DNA of 15,197 nt, taken from contig DATNDG010000101.1 of the NCBI GenBank assembly GCA_035553515.1, positions 1-15,197 on the forward strand, in the 5' to 3' direction. The position numbers and the translations under genes are program-made. The notes below the pieces were generated by a model. That model was given only the letters and a program-made list of their open reading frames with translations, had not been told where the DNA came from and ran no database searches. The DNA is from DAHUYF01 sp035553515 (GTDB taxonomy: Bacteria > Pseudomonadota > Alphaproteobacteria > ATCC43930 > CGMCC-115725). Shown in pieces: positions 13,194 through 15,197 of the stretch. Positions within the stretch are counted from its first letter, which is position 1. Each line of letters starts with the position of its first letter.

Positions 13194-14642
13194 TCAGCTG
13201 GCGGCGGCGAAGCGCTCGGGAACGACGGCGGGGGCGGCGCGCAGCAGGGCTGAGGGAAGGGCTGCGGGCACGCGGACCGTGAAGCAGGAGCCGTCGCCGG
13301 GCGTGCTCTCGACGGTGATCTCGCCACCCATCATGCGGCAGAGCTTCTGGCTCAAGGCGAGGCCGAGGCCGGTGCCGCCATAGCGGCTCGACGTCGAGGC
13401 CTCGGCCTGGTTGAAGTTCTGGAACAGCTTCGGCAGGTTCTCGCGGCTGATGCCGATGCCGGTGTCGCGCACGGCGACGCAGATCCAATCGCCGTCGGCG
13501 CCCGCCTCGCGCGAGGCGATGAGGGTAACGCGGCCCGCCTTGGTGAATTTGGCGGCGTTGCTCAGCAGGTTCAGCACGGCCTGGCGCAGCTTGGTCTGGT
13601 CGCCGGTGACCGTGCCCAGCTCGCCGCGGCGCTCGACGACGAGCTCGTTGCCCTTGTCCATCACCAGCGGCCGGCAGGTCGCGACCACGTCGTCGACGAA
13701 GCCGCCGAGATCGAAAGGCTGCGCCACCAGCTCCATCTTGCCGGATTCGATCTTGGAGAGGTCGAGCACGTCGGTGACCAGCGAGAGCAGGTGCTTGCCG
13801 GCGCTGTTGATGCGGCGGAGATCGGCGATCTGTTGTTCCTTGCGGCCATCGGCCTCGGCATCCTCGAGCAGCATCTCGCTGTAGCCGATGACGGCGTTCA
13901 ACGGCGTGCGCAGCTCGTGGCTCATCTTGGCGAGGAATTCCGATTTCTGCCGGTTGGCCTGCTCGGCCTCTTCCTTGGCCTCGCGCAGCATGATCGCGGT
14001 GGCGCGGTGCTTCTGCACTTCCTTCTCGATGTCGGACTGCGAGGCGACGAGGTTGGCGTAGTAAAGCGCCATCATCGACATGTAGACAGTGGCGGAGAGC
14101 ACCGAGGTGATGCCGAGACCCGACATCTTCTCGATCGGCACGCGCTCGGGGAAGGCGCCGTTGGCGGCGTAGACGAGATAGAATCCCAGCACGTTCAGCG
14201 AGAACATGCCGAGCACGGAATAGCGGTAGCGCGGCCGGTCGCCGAGATAGAAGAAGGCGAGCAGCAGCGCATTCAACAGCCACGGCAGGAAGGGCGAGCT
14301 CACGCCGCCATACTGGTAGGAGCCGAAGAGGGTGACGAAGGTCAGGTCCTCGACGGTGATGAAGGCGAGCGGGATGAGGCGGCCGGTGAATTTGAGCGCG
14401 AAAGGCAGCAGCCAGAACGAGGTGATGAGCCCGACAATGACCCAGTAGGCGAAGCCCGGATGCGGATCTAGCAGCCAGAGATAGACGCTGATGCTCTGGC
14501 CCAGCGTCGGGCCGAAGAGATGGCTGAAGACGAAGATGCGGGCGCGGCCGAGGGTCGCCGCGTCGGTGCGCAGCGAATCCGGAATGAACCAGTCGATCGC
14601 CCGATAGGTGGGCGACAGCATCGCCGACAGGCCATCCCGCAT
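13194..14642 (-). CDS. Six-TM sensor histidine kinase, paralogue of the hybrid kinase
   Basis: A 482-residue inner-membrane histidine kinase. ATG at 14642 follows AGGGGA; the TTG just before it is less likely. About six membrane helices fill residues 30-210, with DPHPGF after the first and GGVSSPF at 112-118, the same positions as in the kinase at 6910-8775. A short coiled coil leads to HisKA with H242 (MSHELRTPLN), then the ATP-binding domain with N362, DTGIGIS and GGTGLGL. Identity to the paralogue is high across sensor and kinase cores by eye. It ends after the ATP-binding domain with a short Ala/Pro tail and has no receiver. It must therefore phosphorylate a separate receiver; three stand-alone receivers lie within 6 kb. 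It begins 40 nt after the GNAT gene on the same strand, so co-transcription is possible, but an upstream TTAACC site suggests its own promoter. Confidence 0.93.
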   Translation of the reverse strand: MRDGLSAMLSPTYRAIDWFIPDSLRTDAATLGRARIFVFSHLFGPTLGQSISVYLWLLDPHPGFAYWVIVGLITSFWLLPFALKFTGRLIPLAFITVEDLTFVTLFGSYQYGGVSSPFLPWLLNALLLAFFYLGDRPRYRYSVLGMFSLNVLGFYLVYAANGAFPERVPIEKMSGLGITSVLSATVYMSMMALYYANLVASQSDIEKEVQKHRATAIMLREAKEEAEQANRQKSEFLAKMSHELRTPLNAVIGYSEMLLEDAEADGRKEQQIADLRRINSAGKHLLSLVTDVLDLSKIESGKMELVAQPFDLGGFVDDVVATCRPLVMDKGNELVVERRGELGTVTGDQTKLRQAVLNLLSNAAKFTKAGRVTLIASREAGADGDWICVAVRDTGIGISRENLPKLFQNFNQAEASTSSRYGGTGLGLALSQKLCRMMGGEITVESTPGDGSCFTVRVPAALPSALLRAAPAVVPERFAAAS

Positions 14643-14682
14643 CAAAAATCCCCTGCAGCCAGGAATTGTCCTGGTCCTGAGG

Positions 14683-15197
14683 TTATCGCGTAATGGTTAA
14701 TGGTTGTTTTACGCTTGGCGCCGCGGCGGGGGCCGCCAGGACGAGCATCGCCTCGCCGCCCAAGGCATAGGTGAGGCAGCCGGCGAGATGGGCGAAGCCC
14801 AGACGCCGATAGAAGCGGCGCGCCGGGTTCTGATCGAGGACGGTGAGCTCGATCAGCGGCACCCCCTGCTCCAGCGCTGCCGCCGCCACGGCGGCGACCA
14901 GCGCGCGCCCGGCGCCGAGCTGCCGGCGCTCCGGCTCGACATAGAGATCCTGGATCGAGAAGATCGCTCCGCCCAGCGCGGTCATATAGGTCTCGCTGTA
15001 GCTCGCCATGCCGACGGGGATCTCGCCGAGCTCGGCGAGGAAGCAGCGGAAGCGCGCCGCCGGGCCGAAGCCGTCGCGCAGCCAGTCGCTCTCGCGGGCG
15101 CGCAGCACCGCCTCATTGCCTTCGGCAAGGCTGAGCGCGCGCTTCATGCGGAAGAGCGCCGGCACATCGGCCGGGCAGGCCGGGCGGATGCGCAGCG
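14683..15197 (-). CDS. GNAT family N-acetyltransferase (partial, start outside the window)
   Basis: The reading frame stays open to the right edge. The codons before the GTG at 15165 read LRIRPACPAD and run straight into VPALFRMKRALSLAEG, a typical GNAT N-terminus, so the true start lies just beyond 15197 and the GTG is not it. The visible part is about 170 residues, close to full length. The acetyl-CoA pyrophosphate-binding motif R-x-x-G-x-G/A is present as RQLGAG in ERRQLGAGRALV. LTVLDQNPARRFYRRLGF is the usual GNAT C-terminal region. It should transfer an acetyl group to a small-molecule or protein amine; the substrate is unknown. Its last codons overlap the TTAACC sequence upstream of the second kinase. 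Confidence 0.88.
   Translation of the reverse strand, partial: LRIRPACPADVPALFRMKRALSLAEGNEAVLRARESDWLRDGFGPAARFRCFLAELGEIPVGMASYSETYMTALGGAIFSIQDLYVEPERRQLGAGRALVAAVAAAALEQGVPLIELTVLDQNPARRFYRRLGFAHLAGCLTYALGGEAMLVLAAPAAAPSVKQPLTITR
14691..14703 (-). promoter_or_regulatory. TTAACC-type site upstream of the second kinase
   Basis: On the - strand this reads CCATTAACCATTA, about 50 nt before the start codon of the second kinase and inside the 3' end of the GNAT gene. It is a TTAACCAT half-site like the sequences near the first kinase and in the divergent gap. Being inside coding sequence (Pro-Leu-Thr-Ile codons), it could also be chance. Confidence 0.25.

Noticed and set aside
14683..15165. 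GTG at 15165 as the start of the acetyltransferase
   Set aside because: Ten upstream codons to the edge continue a typical GNAT N-terminus, so the gene starts outside the window.

Overview
The window is about two-thirds G+C, its genes have third codon positions almost always G or C, and its intergenic gaps carry palindromic repeats of a kind common in Alphaproteobacteria. DivK-like and CheY-like receivers and TTAACC-type sequences in AT-rich gaps fit the same class. I infer a free-living alphaproteobacterium, perhaps Rhodospirillales or Hyphomicrobiales; the genus cannot be read from this sequence. I see no rRNA, tRNA, CRISPR array, insertion sequence or prophage gene.

Left part (1-5.1 kb): the tail of an unidentified + strand gene; a solitary CoxL-type molybdenum hydroxylase large subunit (-), with no small or medium subunit visible; a divergent class I/II aminotransferase (+); and a patatin-like phospholipase (+). 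These look like unrelated metabolic genes separated by repeats.

Middle part (5.1-6.7 kb): two very small genes in tandem (-), one predicted to be a membrane protein; a small lipoprotein gene (-); and a hemerythrin-domain protein (+).

Right part (6.9-14.6 kb): a dense signalling region. A six-TM hybrid histidine kinase overlaps a DivK-like receiver gene (+). Convergent to them lies a two-gene unit (-): an alpha-oxoamine-synthase-family PLP enzyme followed 3 nt later by a stand-alone receiver. Divergent from that unit, across an AT-rich gap with inverted repeats, are a CheY-like receiver and a degenerate GGDEF/EAL-type protein (+). A second six-TM histidine kinase (-), clearly a paralogue of the first, closes the region. 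A GNAT acetyltransferase (-) runs off the right edge.

The most interesting reading is that the PLP enzyme and its coupled receiver, between two kinases sharing the same six-TM sensor module, form a system that makes and senses a small molecule. The architecture resembles the CqsA/CqsS and LqsA/LqsS/LqsR alpha-hydroxyketone systems. This is inference from domain content and gene order. A lipid-biosynthesis role for the enzyme (serine palmitoyltransferase-like) and a redox-sensing role for the kinases (RegB-like) remain open.
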